The notes beneath the pieces were generated by a model that had not been told where the DNA came from, did no database searches, and saw only the letters and a list, made by a program, of their open reading frames with translations. Shown here one piece after another: positions 35,552 to 45,518 of a stretch of DNA of 64,000 bases. Both the position numbers and the translations under genes were made by a program. Origin of the DNA: Methylotuvimicrobium buryatense 5G (lineage in GTDB: Bacteria; Pseudomonadota; Gammaproteobacteria; Methylococcales; Methylomonadaceae). The stretch's first letter is position 1; each line of letters begins with the position of its first letter. The DNA lies in assembly GCF_000341735.1 (NCBI RefSeq), contig NZ_KB455575.1:1631072-1695071 (forward strand), in the 5' to 3' direction.

Positions 35552-37489
35552 ATGACTGAAGTGAAAACCTATCCTGTCGATCCCGAACTGTCAGCCCGAG
35601 CTCACATTACACCGGAACGCTATGAAACACTTTATCGACAATCGATCGATGAACCGGAATCCTTTTGGGCCGAACAAGCCGAACAATTTCTCGACTGGTT
35701 CAAGCCTTGGGATAAAGTCATGGATTACGACTATTCGAAAGGCTACATCCGCTGGTTCGAAGGCGGCGAACTCAATGTCAGCTATAATTGCTTGGACCGG
35801 CATTTAGCCACACGAGGCGATCAAACCGCAATTATCTGGGAAAGCGACGATCCCGCTCAAGACAAAAAAATCAGTTATCGTGAATTGCACCGAGAAGTTT
35901 GCAAATTCGCCAATGTTCTTAAAAGCCAGAGCGTCAAGAAAGGCGACCGGGTCTGTATTTACCTGCCGATGATCGTCGAAGCGGCCGTCGTCACCCTGGC
36001 ATGTGCCCGAATAGGCGCAGTCCACTCGATCGTGTTCGGCGGTTTTTCGGCCGAATCTTTACGCGACCGCATCCAAGACGCCGACTGTCACACTGTTATC
36101 TGCGCCGATGAAGGACTTCGCGGCGGCAAAAAGATACCGCTCAAAACCAGTGTCGACCAGGCGGTTTCGCACTGCCCGAATGTCAAAAACGTCATCGTTA
36201 TTCGAAACACCGGTAATGATATTCCATGGACACCGAAACGCGATATTTGGTATCACGAAGCGATGAAAACCGCATCGGACGACTGTCCGCCCGAAACACT
36301 ATCCGCCGAAGATCCGTTATTCATTCTTTACACATCGGGCTCTACCGGCAAACCGAAGGGCCTAGTGCACACTACGGGCGGTTATTTATTATTCGCCGCG
36401 ATGACGCATAAATACGTATTCGATTATCACGACGGCGATATATATTGGTGCACCGCCGATATCGGCTGGGTCACGGGCCATTCCTACATCATTTACGGAC
36501 CGCTCTGCAACGGCGCGACGACTTTGATGTTCGAAGGTATTCCGACCTACCCCGAGCCCGACCGTTTTTGGCGCATCGTCGATAAACACCAAGTCAATAT
36601 TTTCTATACTGCACCGACTGCGATTCGCGCCTTGATGGCGCAAGGCAACGACTTTGTCAATCGCACCGACCGCAGCAGTTTAAGAATCCTCGGCACGGTC
36701 GGCGAACCGATCAACCCCGAAGCGTGGGAATGGTATTATCACATCGTAGGCAACGAACGCTGTCCTATCATGGATACTTGGTGGCAAACCGAAACCGGCG
36801 GCATTTTGATCACGCCGCTGCCCGGCGCCATTGCATTGAAACCTGGCGCGGCAACACTGCCGTTCTTCGGCGTTAAACCGGAAATTCTCGACAATGCCGG
36901 TAATGTACTCGAAGGCGAAGCGGAGGGGATTCTGGTATTGAGCCGCCCGTGGCCGGGTCAGGCCAGAAGTATTTACGGCGATCACAACCGCTTTATCGAC
37001 ACCTATTTCAAAAATTTTCCGGGCTATTATTTTGCCGGCGACGGCGCGCGCCGTGACCGGGACGGTTATTACTGGATCACCGGCCGCGTCGATGACGTAA
37101 TCAATGTTTCGGGCCATCGCATGGGGACCGCAGAAGTCGAAAGCGCGCTAGTCTTGCATGAAGACGTCGCTGAAGCCGCCGTGGTTGGATACCCGCATCC
37201 TATCAAAGGACAGGGCATTTATGCTTATGTTACGCTAAACGCCGGCGTCGAACCGAGCGAAACTCTCAAGCAGGAATTAATCGATCTAGTCAGAAAAGAA
37301 ATCGGCGCTATCGCCCACCCCGATATCATTCAATGGGCACCGGGCCTTCCGAAAACGCGTTCGGGAAAAATCATGCGGCGTATTTTAAGAAAAGTCGCTT
37401 CGAACGAAATCGATAATTTAGGCGATACCTCGACGCTGGCAGACCCATCGGTTATAGATGAAATCATCGATCATAGAGCAAATAAATAA
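35552..37489 (+). CDS. acs: Acetyl-CoA synthetase
   Basis: Acs activates acetate to acetyl-CoA via acetyl-AMP. The 645-aa protein shows the adenylation P-loop [56 protein letters not shown] and the C-terminal lysine motif TRSGKIMRR, where acetylation normally regulates the enzyme. The ribosome site is AAGGA before the ATG. It could reclaim acetate made by phosphoketolase and acetate kinase. Confidence 0.97.
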   Translation: MTEVKTYPVDPELSARAHITPERYETLYRQSIDEPESFWAEQAEQFLDWFKPWDKVMDYDYSKGYIRWFEGGELNVSYNCLDRHLATRGDQTAIIWESDDPAQDKKISYRELHREVCKFANVLKSQSVKKGDRVCIYLPMIVEAAVVTLACARIGAVHSIVFGGFSAESLRDRIQDADCHTVICADEGLRGGKKIPLKTSVDQAVSHCPNVKNVIVIRNTGNDIPWTPKRDIWYHEAMKTASDDCPPETLSAEDPLFILYTSGSTGKPKGLVHTTGGYLLFAAMTHKYVFDYHDGDIYWCTADIGWVTGHSYIIYGPLCNGATTLMFEGIPTYPEPDRFWRIVDKHQVNIFYTAPTAIRALMAQGNDFVNRTDRSSLRILGTVGEPINPEAWEWYYHIVGNERCPIMDTWWQTETGGILITPLPGAIALKPGAATLPFFGVKPEILDNAGNVLEGEAEGILVLSRPWPGQARSIYGDHNRFIDTYFKNFPGYYFAGDGARRDRDGYYWITGRVDDVINVSGHRMGTAEVESALVLHEDVAEAAVVGYPHPIKGQGIYAYVTLNAGVEPSETLKQELIDLVRKEIGAIAHPDIIQWAPGLPKTRSGKIMRRILRKVASNEIDNLGDTSTLADPSVIDEIIDHRANK

Positions 37490-37564
37490 CGACGACTTTT
37501 CGATCGAAAAACTGTAAATGAATAAAAGGTGAGCTAATTTTTTAGCATAAAGAGTCACTGCTCC

Positions 37565-37679
37565 TGCGGGACGGGTTATTTAACCCGTCCCCAACGTTTC
37601 GGTTTGGTCTAAGCGTTTCGATTTGCATCGACCAAGGTTGAAACGTTTCGGGCGGGGCTGCAAGCCCCGCCCTACTAAG
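37565..37679. repeat. GACGGG palindromic element, full copy
   Basis: It starts TGCGGGACGGGTTATTTAACCC and ends with the hairpin GGCGGGGCTGCAAGCCCCGCC. Related to 23021-23135. The rest of 37490-37840 contains only the cysD leader. Confidence 0.8.
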
Positions 37680-37840
37680 AAAGGTGTGCCAATTTTAGTA
37701 TAAGGAGTAGAAACAACCCATCGGCGTTTTTCTTAATTCACAGCCGCTATGGCAAATTGCCCGCTTTCAACTTAAAATGTAAATTATTTTCGCATTGGCT
37801 CTTCACGGTTAAACCGTGAAATATAAATAACGGATCATTG

Positions 37841-38749
37841 ATGACTGACTATAAACTCACCCACCTCAAGCAGCTCGAAGCCGAAAGTATTCACATTATC
37901 CGTGAAGTGGCGGCCGAATTCGAACGACCCGTCATGCTGTATTCGATCGGCAAGGATTCGGCCGTCATGCTGCAATTGGCTTTGAAAGCCTTTTATCCCG
38001 GCAAACCTCCGTTTCCATTGATGCATATCGACACTACCTGGAAATTCCGGGAAATGATCGAGTTTCGCGACAAATTAGCGAAAGATTTAGGCCTGGAATT
38101 ACTGGTTCACATCAATCAGGATGGCGTCGAACAAGGCATCGGACCTTTCACACACGGCAGCAAGAAGCACACCGAAGTGATGAAAACCGATTCGCTCAAA
38201 CAAGCACTCAATAAATATAAGTTTGACGCGGCATTCGGCGGCGCTCGTCGCGACGAAGAAAAATCCCGTGCCAAGGAACGCGTCTATTCGTTCCGCGACA
38301 AGAACCATAGTTGGGATCCCAAAAATCAAAGACCCGAGCTTTGGAACATTTATAACGGCAGAATCGACAAAGGCGAAAGCATCCGCGTCTTTCCGTTGTC
38401 GAACTGGACCGAACTCGATATCTGGCAATACATTCATCTTGAAAACATCCCGATCGTACCGCTCTATTTCGCCAAGGAACGCCCTGTCGTCAACAAAGAC
38501 GGCATGCTGATCATGGTCGATGACAACCGTATGCCGATAGGGCCTGAAGATAAAGTCGAAATGAAAAGGGTCCGATTTAGAACCTTAGGCTGCTATCCCT
38601 TGACCGGCGCAGTCGAATCGACCGCGACGACGCTACCCGAAATCATTCAAGAAATGTTGTTGACGACCAGTTCCGAACGTCAAGGACGGCTGATAGACTT
38701 CGACCAAGCCGGCTCGATGGAACAAAAAAAGCGCGAAGGGTATTTCTAA
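37841..38749 (+). CDS. cysD: Sulfate adenylyltransferase subunit CysD
   Basis: CysD is the ATP-sulfurylase small subunit, which makes adenosine phosphosulfate (APS) from sulfate and ATP in complex with the CysN GTPase. The 302-aa protein has the PP-loop [13 protein letters not shown] and the conserved [22 protein letters not shown] and [18 protein letters not shown] at 37841 is preferred to the TTG one codon upstream. cysN normally follows directly, but here a 342-bp S23-type ORF intervenes. Confidence 0.97.
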   Translation: MTDYKLTHLKQLEAESIHIIREVAAEFERPVMLYSIGKDSAVMLQLALKAFYPGKPPFPLMHIDTTWKFREMIEFRDKLAKDLGLELLVHINQDGVEQGIGPFTHGSKKHTEVMKTDSLKQALNKYKFDAAFGGARRDEEKSRAKERVYSFRDKNHSWDPKNQRPELWNIYNGRIDKGESIRVFPLSNWTELDIWQYIHLENIPIVPLYFAKERPVVNKDGMLIMVDDNRMPIGPEDKVEMKRVRFRTLGCYPLTGAVESTATTLPEIIQEMLLTTSSERQGRLIDFDQAGSMEQKKREGYF

Positions 38750-38805
38750 GGGGCAAGGAGAAAGGAGCAAACTGGAACTTAAACCTTGCTCCTTGAACCT
38801 TGCCC

Positions 38806-39147
38806 ATGAGCTTTGAAGATTTAGTTGTATGGAAACGCGCGTGTAGGTTGTGTGTTAATGTTTATCTGCACCTCAAAGAATGCACAGACCTCGGTTTTAA
38901 AGACCAAATAACCCGTAGCGCGTTATCCATACCCAGCAACATAGCCGAAGGTTATGAACGAAACACCAACAAAGATGCTATAAAGTTCTTTTATTATGCA
39001 AAAGGCTCAGCAGGCGAATTGCGCACCCAAATTTATATTGGTATGGAAATCGGCTGTATCCACAAACAAACCGGATCAAGTTGGTTAGAAGAAGCCCAAG
39101 AAATATCGATGATGATATCCGGCCTAATCAAAGCCCGCTCAGCTTAA
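38806..39147 (+). CDS. Four-helix bundle protein of the S23 family
   Basis: The 113-aa protein begins MSFEDLVVWKRACRLCVNVY and contains SIPSNIAEGYERNTNKDAIKFFYYAKGSAGELRTQI, the hallmark of the 23S rRNA intervening-sequence protein family. It folds as a four-helix bundle; the biochemical role is unknown. The ATG at 38806 is used; a TTG 6 nt upstream is possible. The gene is inserted between cysD and cysN and is framed on both sides by CTTGAAC-type repeats, which suggests it entered the operon with them. Confidence 0.88.
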   Translation: MSFEDLVVWKRACRLCVNVYLHLKECTDLGFKDQITRSALSIPSNIAEGYERNTNKDAIKFFYYAKGSAGELRTQIYIGMEIGCIHKQTGSSWLEEAQEISMMISGLIKARSA

Positions 39148-39170
39148 CTCACGCATCCCGAACCTTATTC

Positions 39171-39191
39171 CTTGAACCTTGAACCTTGAAC
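39171..39191. repeat. CTTGAAC heptamer, three copies
   Basis: Three exact tandem copies lie 7 bp upstream of the cysN start. The same heptamer appears as nine copies at 32467-32529 and as degenerate units at 38780-38798. Confidence 0.95.
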
Positions 39192-39198
39192 CTAACCC

Positions 39199-40833
39199 AT
39201 GTCCCACCAATCAGAACTCATCAGCACCGATATCAACGCCTATTTGGCTCAACATGAACGCAAGGAGTTATTGCGTTTTTTAACCTGCGGCAATGTCGAT
39301 GACGGCAAAAGCACGCTGATCGGCCGCTTGTTGCACGACTCAAAAATGATCTACGAAGATCAACTGGCCGCAGTAAAAGCGGACAGCGTCAAATCCGGCA
39401 CCACCGGCGCCGGACAGATCGATTTAGCTTTGTTGGTCGACGGCTTGCAAGCCGAACGCGAACAAGGCATCACGATTGATGTCGCGTACCGCTATTTTTC
39501 AACCTCGACACGTAAATTCATCATCGCCGACACGCCGGGCCACGAGCAATACACCCGAAACATGGCTACCGGCGCATCGACCTGCGATTTGGCGATTATC
39601 TTGATCGATGCCCGATATGGCGTGCAAACGCAAACCAAACGTCACAGTTTCATCGTCTCGTTGCTCGGCATTAAACGGATTATCGTCGCTATCAACAAAA
39701 TGGACCTGATCGAATTCAGCGAAGAAAAATTCAATCAAATCAAAGAAGATTACCTGAATTTCGTCAAAGCCCTGGATCTACACGATATTCGCTTCATCCC
39801 AATTTCGGCGCTGAACGGCGACAATGTCGTCAACCCCAGCGAAAGCATGCCGTGGTATACCGGCAAGCCAATGATGGAAACATTGAACACGATCGAAATC
39901 GCCTACGATCGTAACTACAGCGACGCGCGTTTTCCGGTGCAATACGTCAATCGACCCAATTTAGATTTCCGCGGTTTCTGCGGTACCGTTGCATCCGGAG
40001 TTTTCCACAAAGGCGATCGTATTACTGCTCTGCCTTCCGGAAAATCCAGCAAAATCAAATCCATCGTGACTTACGACGGCGAACTGGAACAAGTCTTCCC
40101 GCCGATGGCCGTTACCTTGACGCTCGAGGATGAAATCGACATCAGCCGTGGCGACATGATCATCGGCAAACAAACGGATTCACCAACCATCGCCGACAAA
40201 TTTAAAGCGATGATCGTCTGGATGACCGAAAAATCTCTGACACCGGGCCGACAATACATTATCAAGCTCGCGACGCGAACCGCTTCGGGATCAATATCGA
40301 TGATTCATCACCGAGTCGATGTCAACACGCTGGAACATCACGATGCAAGCGAGCTCAATCTCAATGAAATCGGCCTATGCACGGTCAACCTGAACGCACC
40401 GGTCGTCTTCGACCCATACAAACGCAGCAAAGGCACCGGCTCGTTCATCGTTATCGACCGACTAAGCAATGTCACAGTCGGCGCAGGCATGATCACCGAT
40501 AATGCCGATGAGTTCAATCTGCAACCGGTTACACCGGAAGACCGCACGGCACGATTCGGCCAAAAAGCCACGGTCATTTTATTGAAAGGCCATAAAGCGC
40601 ATGAAACGGCTTATTTGTTGGAAAGAAGACTATTCGACAACGGCCATGCCGCAACGGTCGTCGAAACGCTATTCAGCGAACCGGACGAATTCGCTGAACT
40701 CATTAAAAATGCCGGCTTGATCGCTCTATGCGTCGGGTTGAATTACGAAGCTGCCGACATTGAATTCGATAGCGAAACCGACTCGATCGATGATATCTAT
40801 GCATCATTAAAGTCCGAAAAAATTATATTTTAA
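39199..40833 (+). CDS. cysN: Sulfate adenylyltransferase subunit CysN with degenerate APS-kinase-like tail
   Basis: CysN is the GTPase subunit that drives APS synthesis by CysD. The 544-aa protein has [17 protein letters not shown] (G1), [12 protein letters not shown] (G3), NKMDL (G4) and EF-Tu-like beta domains. It is about 70 residues longer than E. coli CysN. The tail reads [33 protein letters not shown], which follows the beginning of an APS kinase domain but lacks the P-loop GxxxxGKS/T and stops early. It therefore looks like a NodQ-type CysN-CysC fusion whose kinase part was lost, or a repurposed tail. Confidence 0.94.
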   Translation: MSHQSELISTDINAYLAQHERKELLRFLTCGNVDDGKSTLIGRLLHDSKMIYEDQLAAVKADSVKSGTTGAGQIDLALLVDGLQAEREQGITIDVAYRYFSTSTRKFIIADTPGHEQYTRNMATGASTCDLAIILIDARYGVQTQTKRHSFIVSLLGIKRIIVAINKMDLIEFSEEKFNQIKEDYLNFVKALDLHDIRFIPISALNGDNVVNPSESMPWYTGKPMMETLNTIEIAYDRNYSDARFPVQYVNRPNLDFRGFCGTVASGVFHKGDRITALPSGKSSKIKSIVTYDGELEQVFPPMAVTLTLEDEIDISRGDMIIGKQTDSPTIADKFKAMIVWMTEKSLTPGRQYIIKLATRTASGSISMIHHRVDVNTLEHHDASELNLNEIGLCTVNLNAPVVFDPYKRSKGTGSFIVIDRLSNVTVGAGMITDNADEFNLQPVTPEDRTARFGQKATVILLKGHKAHETAYLLERRLFDNGHAATVVETLFSEPDEFAELIKNAGLIALCVGLNYEAADIEFDSETDSIDDIYASLKSEKIIF

Positions 40834-40851
40834 CGCGTCAATAAACGCTTG

Positions 40852-41865
40852 ATGACTATCAATCTATCCGTAGAACAAGTCTTTGCCTGGGCTGCTTTGC
40901 TAACCGAGCAGCCCGATTATCAGACGCTAACACACCAATTTCTGGACATTCTGCTTGAAATACCTGGGGTAAAAAAAGCCGCGGCTTATGAGATTTACAA
41001 CCGGAGCCGAAAGAAAACAGGCGAAGCCGTCGCACCCTGCGAACAATTGGTGAGACGCTTCCCATTGGATTTTACTCGTGACGAAAGCAACGATCATAAC
41101 GACTTAATCAACATCCTGGACACCGAATCACGCGTCATTCCGAAAATGTCCGATGCCAACGGGTGTTTTCGCCAAGTCTATCTCTCGCTCAAAGAGACGA
41201 AAGGCCCCGATCGCGCGATTGCCTTAGACGGCCTTTTCGACCAACCAGCGATAGATTTATTCCGCCAACTCCTTTCGATATTTAAAAACCAAGTTATATT
41301 GCACGACAGCAAAGAACGCGACGTACTGACCAAATTACCTAACCGTCAATCGTTCGATACTCGTCTTTTGCAAGTTTGCGAACATTATTTGAAACACCCG
41401 GTCACCGACACAAGCCATCAAAAAAGCTCCTGGATTGCTTTGCTCGACATCGATCATTTCAAGCGAGTCAACGATGATTTCGGCCATCTATACGGCGACG
41501 AAGTGCTATTGATTTTCAGCCAACTGATGGAAAAATGCTTTCGCTATAACGATTTTTTATTTCGCTTCGGCGGCGAAGAATTCGTCGTCATTCTCAACCT
41601 AACCGATATGGCAGGTGCCGAACATACGTTTAACCGATTTCGCGAAACGGTCGCCAACCATAACTTTCCGACGGTAGGACGCATTACAGTCAGCATCGGC
41701 ATTACGCATATCGACAGCATGTGTATGCCGACAACGCTACTCGATCGCGCCGACAAAGCACTGTATTACGCTAAGGAAAACGGAAGAAATAGAGCCGTGA
41801 TCTACGAAAACACCGATACGCTCATCAAAAATGCCGACACAAACGACGATATTGAGCTATTTTAA
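40852..41865 (+). CDS. GGDEF-domain diguanylate cyclase
   Basis: The 337-aa cytosolic protein has an N-terminal sensory region of about 155 residues, GAF-like in pattern but not firmly assigned. A GGDEF domain follows, with DVLTKLPNRQSFD, LDIDHFKRVNDDFGHLYGDEVL and the active site RFGGEEF. It should make cyclic di-GMP; no RxxD inhibitory site precedes the active site. ATG at 40852 follows a possible TTG at 40849. The C-terminal DDIELF resembles the ends of CheD and a chemoreceptor in the adjacent cluster, which links it to that system. Confidence 0.9.
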   Translation: MTINLSVEQVFAWAALLTEQPDYQTLTHQFLDILLEIPGVKKAAAYEIYNRSRKKTGEAVAPCEQLVRRFPLDFTRDESNDHNDLINILDTESRVIPKMSDANGCFRQVYLSLKETKGPDRAIALDGLFDQPAIDLFRQLLSIFKNQVILHDSKERDVLTKLPNRQSFDTRLLQVCEHYLKHPVTDTSHQKSSWIALLDIDHFKRVNDDFGHLYGDEVLLIFSQLMEKCFRYNDFLFRFGGEEFVVILNLTDMAGAEHTFNRFRETVANHNFPTVGRITVSIGITHIDSMCMPTTLLDRADKALYYAKENGRNRAVIYENTDTLIKNADTNDDIELF

Positions 41866-41890
41866 ACTCAACGCCTTATCGATCTCATTG

Positions 41891-42055
41891 CAGCAATTCC
41901 CAATTTGGAGATCAAAAAGGGTGTGGGGTATGCTTGGCGAGGATGTCGGCAGCAGGGAGCTGCCGCCAAGCCCCCATGGATGGGTTTACGGCGTTCCTCG
42001 ACAGGCATACCCCACACCCTAAAATCGGCGAAACTGCTCAAACTGGGAATTGCTA
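41891..42055 (+). repeat. MITE-like element, CAGCAATTCCCA family, copy 2
   Basis: This 165-bp element starts CAGCAATTCCCA and ends TGGGAATTGCTA, one base off a perfect 12-bp terminal repeat, and is flanked by the exact 9-bp duplication ATCTCATTG (41882-41890 and 42056-42064). The orientation is opposite to copy 1. It lies in the region ahead of cheY; 42065-42360 holds the presumptive cheY promoter, with no box I can name. Confidence 0.9.
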
Positions 42056-42380
42056 ATCTCATTGCAAAAAAGAGACAGGAATCGCATTTTTTGATAATAA
42101 CCCAAGAAATACGATGATATGGCAATCGCTTCCCAAACAAAAAGCGCTAAAATGCCAACAAATTTATCCAATAAGAATGAGTAATAGGTAAAAAACCCGA
42201 GCGCCGCCTTACCCACCTCACGCCAAACAAGGCCGTGTAGACATCATAATGAAATAAACGACCTCGTTTTAGTTATTATTAGTCAATTGCTTGAGTTATA
42301 TTATTACTTCATTAAAGACTAGGGATCTCTATTTGTCCTTAGCCCAATCAGATCCGACTACTACACTTTAGGAGAACATC

Positions 42381-42743
42381 ATGGCGAGTATTCTTGCAGT
42401 CGACGATTCCGCATCGATGAGACAAATGGTCTCGTTTACATTAAAAGGGGCCGGCTACGACGTTGTCGAAGCCGTAGATGGCGTAGATGCGTTAAATAAA
42501 GCAAAAAGCAAAAAATTCGACTGTGTCGTGACCGATGTCAACATGCCGAATAAAGACGGCATTGCCTTGATCAAAGACTTAAGAGCCTTGCCCGATTACA
42601 AATTCGTGCCTATGCTTATGTTAACGACAGAATCGGGCACCGACAAAAAACAACAAGGCAAGGAAGCGGGAGCGACCGGCTGGATCGTCAAACCATTCAA
42701 CCCGGATCAATTACTGAAAACGATCCAAAAAGTACTTGGTTAA
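42381..42743 (+). CDS. cheY: Chemotaxis response regulator CheY
   Basis: This single-domain receiver has 120 aa. The acidic pocket is VDDS at about 6-9, the phospho-acceptor Asp is in CVVTDVNMPNKDG, and T (LTTE) and K (IVKPFNP) complete the site. It is phosphorylated by CheA. The ribosome site TAGGAG precedes the ATG. It is the first che gene of the cluster. Similarity to the CheY group with MASILAVDDSASMRQMV suggests a motor or other output partner outside the window. Confidence 0.95.
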   Translation: MASILAVDDSASMRQMVSFTLKGAGYDVVEAVDGVDALNKAKSKKFDCVVTDVNMPNKDGIALIKDLRALPDYKFVPMLMLTTESGTDKKQQGKEAGATGWIVKPFNPDQLLKTIQKVLG

Positions 42744-42907
42744 GCGGCCTCGATTCGACCATTAATCGTCAATACACCGTCGGCCGTTGTTAACGAGACG
42801 AAATTCGTAACAAATAGATATCAGCTATTGATGTTTTCTTTTGTTACCGCCGCATCCGTTTCAATCAACATCATTTGTAACAACAACCTTCAGATACGGA
42901 CCACTTA

Positions 42908-44950
42908 ATGTCTATTGATATGGCGCAATTCCACCAGATTTTCTTCGAAGAAAGCTTCGAAGGACTTGATATCATGGAATCCGGCCTATTAAACCTAGAC
43001 ATGGGCGATGTCGATGCCGAAACCATCAATACGATTTTCAGAGCCGCGCATTCGATCAAGGGCGGGAGTGGAACATTCGGGTTTTCCGCAGTAGCCGACT
43101 TCACGCATGCAATGGAAACACTGCTCGATGAAATGCGCGACGGCCGCCGAAAAGTCACTCAGCCGGCCGTCAATGTTTTGCTAGGATCGGTCGATTGCCT
43201 CCGCGAAATGCTAACTGCAATTCAAGACGAAAAAATCTTAGATGAAGCTAAAGTCACGGAGCATAAAAAAGCGCTCGACACCGAATTAAACGGTGGCGAC
43301 AATACCGCATTGCCCTCTGTACAACCAACGCAACCTATCGCATTTGAAAACGAAAACGCAGGATGGCGTATCGCCTTTAGCCCCCATACCGATTTGCTTA
43401 AAACCGGCAACGACCCGGTCAGAATGTTTCGTGAATTGGCCGAACTGGGGCAAATCGATATTACCGTAGACCTACAGGGCGTGCCCGGACTTTACGAACT
43501 CGACCCCGAGGAATGCCATCTTTCCTGGCAAATAACCGTGCATGGCGATATCCCGCGCTCGGAAGTCGACGATATTTTCGATTGGGTCGAGGAACATTGC
43601 GACCTTGCCGTGCAAGACATCAAACAAACGACACAGGCTTCCTCGCCGGTATTCGACGAACCCCCTCAAACCGCTGCAATTGAAACAACGCCTCCTTCTT
43701 CGGCAACCAATCCTCCCATTGTCAGCGAGTCTGGTCAAAGCGAAAAAATAAACGCCGATAAAACCCCAAGCGCCGGCAAAAGCTCCGCCTCGATCCGTGT
43801 CGATACCGCCAAAATCGATACACTGATTAACATGGTCGGCGAATTGGTCATTACCCAATCGATGCTGAGCTTAATCGGCGAGCATTTCGACCTAAATAAA
43901 CTGGATCAACTCAAAAACGGTCTCGCACAACTGGAACGGCATACGCGCGAACTGCAAGAAAGCGTCATGAATATCAGAATGCTGCCCATCAGTTTCGTAT
44001 TCAGCCGCTTTCCTCGACTGGTTCATGATTTGAGCTCGAAACTGGGCAAAAAAATTGAACTACAACTCATCGGCGAACATACCGAAGTCGATAAAACAGT
44101 CGTCGAACTCATTAGCGACCCCCTGGTACATTTAGTTCGAAACAGCCTCGACCACGGTATCGAAACACCGGATGAACGCATTGCGGCAGGAAAACAAGAA
44201 ACCGGCACCGTCACACTCGAAGCTTATCACCGGGGAGGTAATATCGTCATCGAAGTCAGTGACGACGGACGCGGATTGGACAAAGACAAGTTGCGGGCCA
44301 AAGCGCTGGAAAAAGGACTGATTCAGGACGATGCCGTATTGAGCGACAAACAGACCTTCGAACTCATTTTCATGCCCGGGTTTTCGACCGCCGAACAACT
44401 AACCGACGTATCCGGGCGCGGTGTAGGCATGGATGTCGTCAAACGGAACATTCAATCGCTTGGCGGCAATATCGATATCGTTTCGCAGTTGGGCACAGGC
44501 TCTACCATGGCGATCTATTTGCCGTTGACGCTGGCGATCCTGGACGGCCAATCAGTTGCGGTCGGCGATGAAACCTATATCATACCGCTCGGCTCCATTA
44601 TCGAATCGATTAATGTCACCGAACGTATGATCAATCGCGTGGCCGGAAAAGGCGAAACCTTCCGGCTGCGCCAGGAATATTTGCCTATTATCCGCATGCA
44701 TGAAATTTTTTCGGTCCCGAATGCGAAAGCGACCAAATTAACCGAAGGCTTACTGGTGGTCGTCGAAGGCCAAGGCATCCGCTGCGGCCTGTTCGTCGAC
44801 GACCTTTTAACGCAACAACAAGTCGTCGTTAAGTCGCTCGAAGCCAATTACCGACATGTCGAAGGCATATCGGGCGCAACCATTCTTGGCGACGGCTCGG
44901 TTGCCTTGATCCTGGATATTCCAGGACTCGTCCGTTTATCGAACCATTGA
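42908..44950 (+). CDS. cheA: Chemotaxis histidine kinase CheA
   Basis: The 680-aa kinase has the Hpt domain with phospho-His48 (AAHSIKGGSGTFGF), a ferredoxin-like domain at about 150-235 in the place of P2, a proline-rich linker, the dimerisation P3 (KIDTLINMVGELVITQSML) and the ATP-binding P4 (VRNSLDHGIETPDER, VSDDGRGLDKDKL, GRGVGMDVVKRNI). A C-terminal CheW-like P5 follows (MAIYLPLTLAILDGQSVAVG). It receives input from the receptors through CheW and phosphorylates CheY and CheB. It begins 165 bp after cheY. Confidence 0.96.
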   Translation: MSIDMAQFHQIFFEESFEGLDIMESGLLNLDMGDVDAETINTIFRAAHSIKGGSGTFGFSAVADFTHAMETLLDEMRDGRRKVTQPAVNVLLGSVDCLREMLTAIQDEKILDEAKVTEHKKALDTELNGGDNTALPSVQPTQPIAFENENAGWRIAFSPHTDLLKTGNDPVRMFRELAELGQIDITVDLQGVPGLYELDPEECHLSWQITVHGDIPRSEVDDIFDWVEEHCDLAVQDIKQTTQASSPVFDEPPQTAAIETTPPSSATNPPIVSESGQSEKINADKTPSAGKSSASIRVDTAKIDTLINMVGELVITQSMLSLIGEHFDLNKLDQLKNGLAQLERHTRELQESVMNIRMLPISFVFSRFPRLVHDLSSKLGKKIELQLIGEHTEVDKTVVELISDPLVHLVRNSLDHGIETPDERIAAGKQETGTVTLEAYHRGGNIVIEVSDDGRGLDKDKLRAKALEKGLIQDDAVLSDKQTFELIFMPGFSTAEQLTDVSGRGVGMDVVKRNIQSLGGNIDIVSQLGTGSTMAIYLPLTLAILDGQSVAVGDETYIIPLGSIIESINVTERMINRVAGKGETFRLRQEYLPIIRMHEIFSVPNAKATKLTEGLLVVVEGQGIRCGLFVDDLLTQQQVVVKSLEANYRHVEGISGATILGDGSVALILDIPGLVRLSNH

Positions 44951-44954
44951 CCGA

Positions 44955-45476
44955 ATGAACAACAAAATGGCAAACACAGACGATCAGTCCCAACAACAGC
45001 CGGACAGCAAAAAGTCGTCCGATATGGCGCAATATTTGAGTTTTACACTCGGCGACGAGGAATATGGCGTCGATATTTTGCGGGTACAAGAAATCCGCAG
45101 TTGGGAACCGGTATCCAGAATTCCGAATGTCCCCGCTTATGAAAAAGGCGTCGTCAATCTGCGCGGCGCAATCGTGCCGATCATCGATTTGCGCGAACGT
45201 TTCAACCTTGGCCACTCCCACTACACGCCGTTGACCGTCGTCGTCGTCCTGCAAGCCTTCATCGGCAGTAAACCTCGGGTGATGGGCGTGGTCGTCGATT
45301 CGGTTTCGAACGTAATCGACATTGAAAAAACCAGAATTCAAAGCGCGCCCGATTTCGGCGCCAAAGTCAGCACCGAATTCATCAACGGCCTCGCATCGTT
45401 CAACGAACGCATGGTGATGCTGCTGGATGTCAACAAATTACTTAAATTAGAAGGCGTGGATAACGATGAAAATTAA
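44955..45476 (+). CDS. cheW: Chemotaxis coupling protein CheW (first)
   Basis: This 173-aa protein links receptors to CheA. It has the CheW fold with YLSFTLGDEEYGVDILRVQEIRSWEPVSRIPN and VNLRGAIVPIIDLRERF. The N-terminal extension of about 25 residues is polar (DDQSQQQPDSKKSSD). It starts 4 bp after the cheA stop. A second, different cheW lies at 48016, one for each side of the first receptor gene. Confidence 0.95.
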   Translation: MNNKMANTDDQSQQQPDSKKSSDMAQYLSFTLGDEEYGVDILRVQEIRSWEPVSRIPNVPAYEKGVVNLRGAIVPIIDLRERFNLGHSHYTPLTVVVVLQAFIGSKPRVMGVVVDSVSNVIDIEKTRIQSAPDFGAKVSTEFINGLASFNERMVMLLDVNKLLKLEGVDNDEN

Positions 45477-45518
45477 CCGCCTTCGATTGAATGCCACAGT
45501 TTACGGGGAAACCTTACA

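Noticed and set aside
38806-39147. Diversity-generating retroelement accessory protein (Avd)
   Set aside because: The S23 fold is shared with Avd, but no reverse transcriptase or template/variable repeat is nearby.
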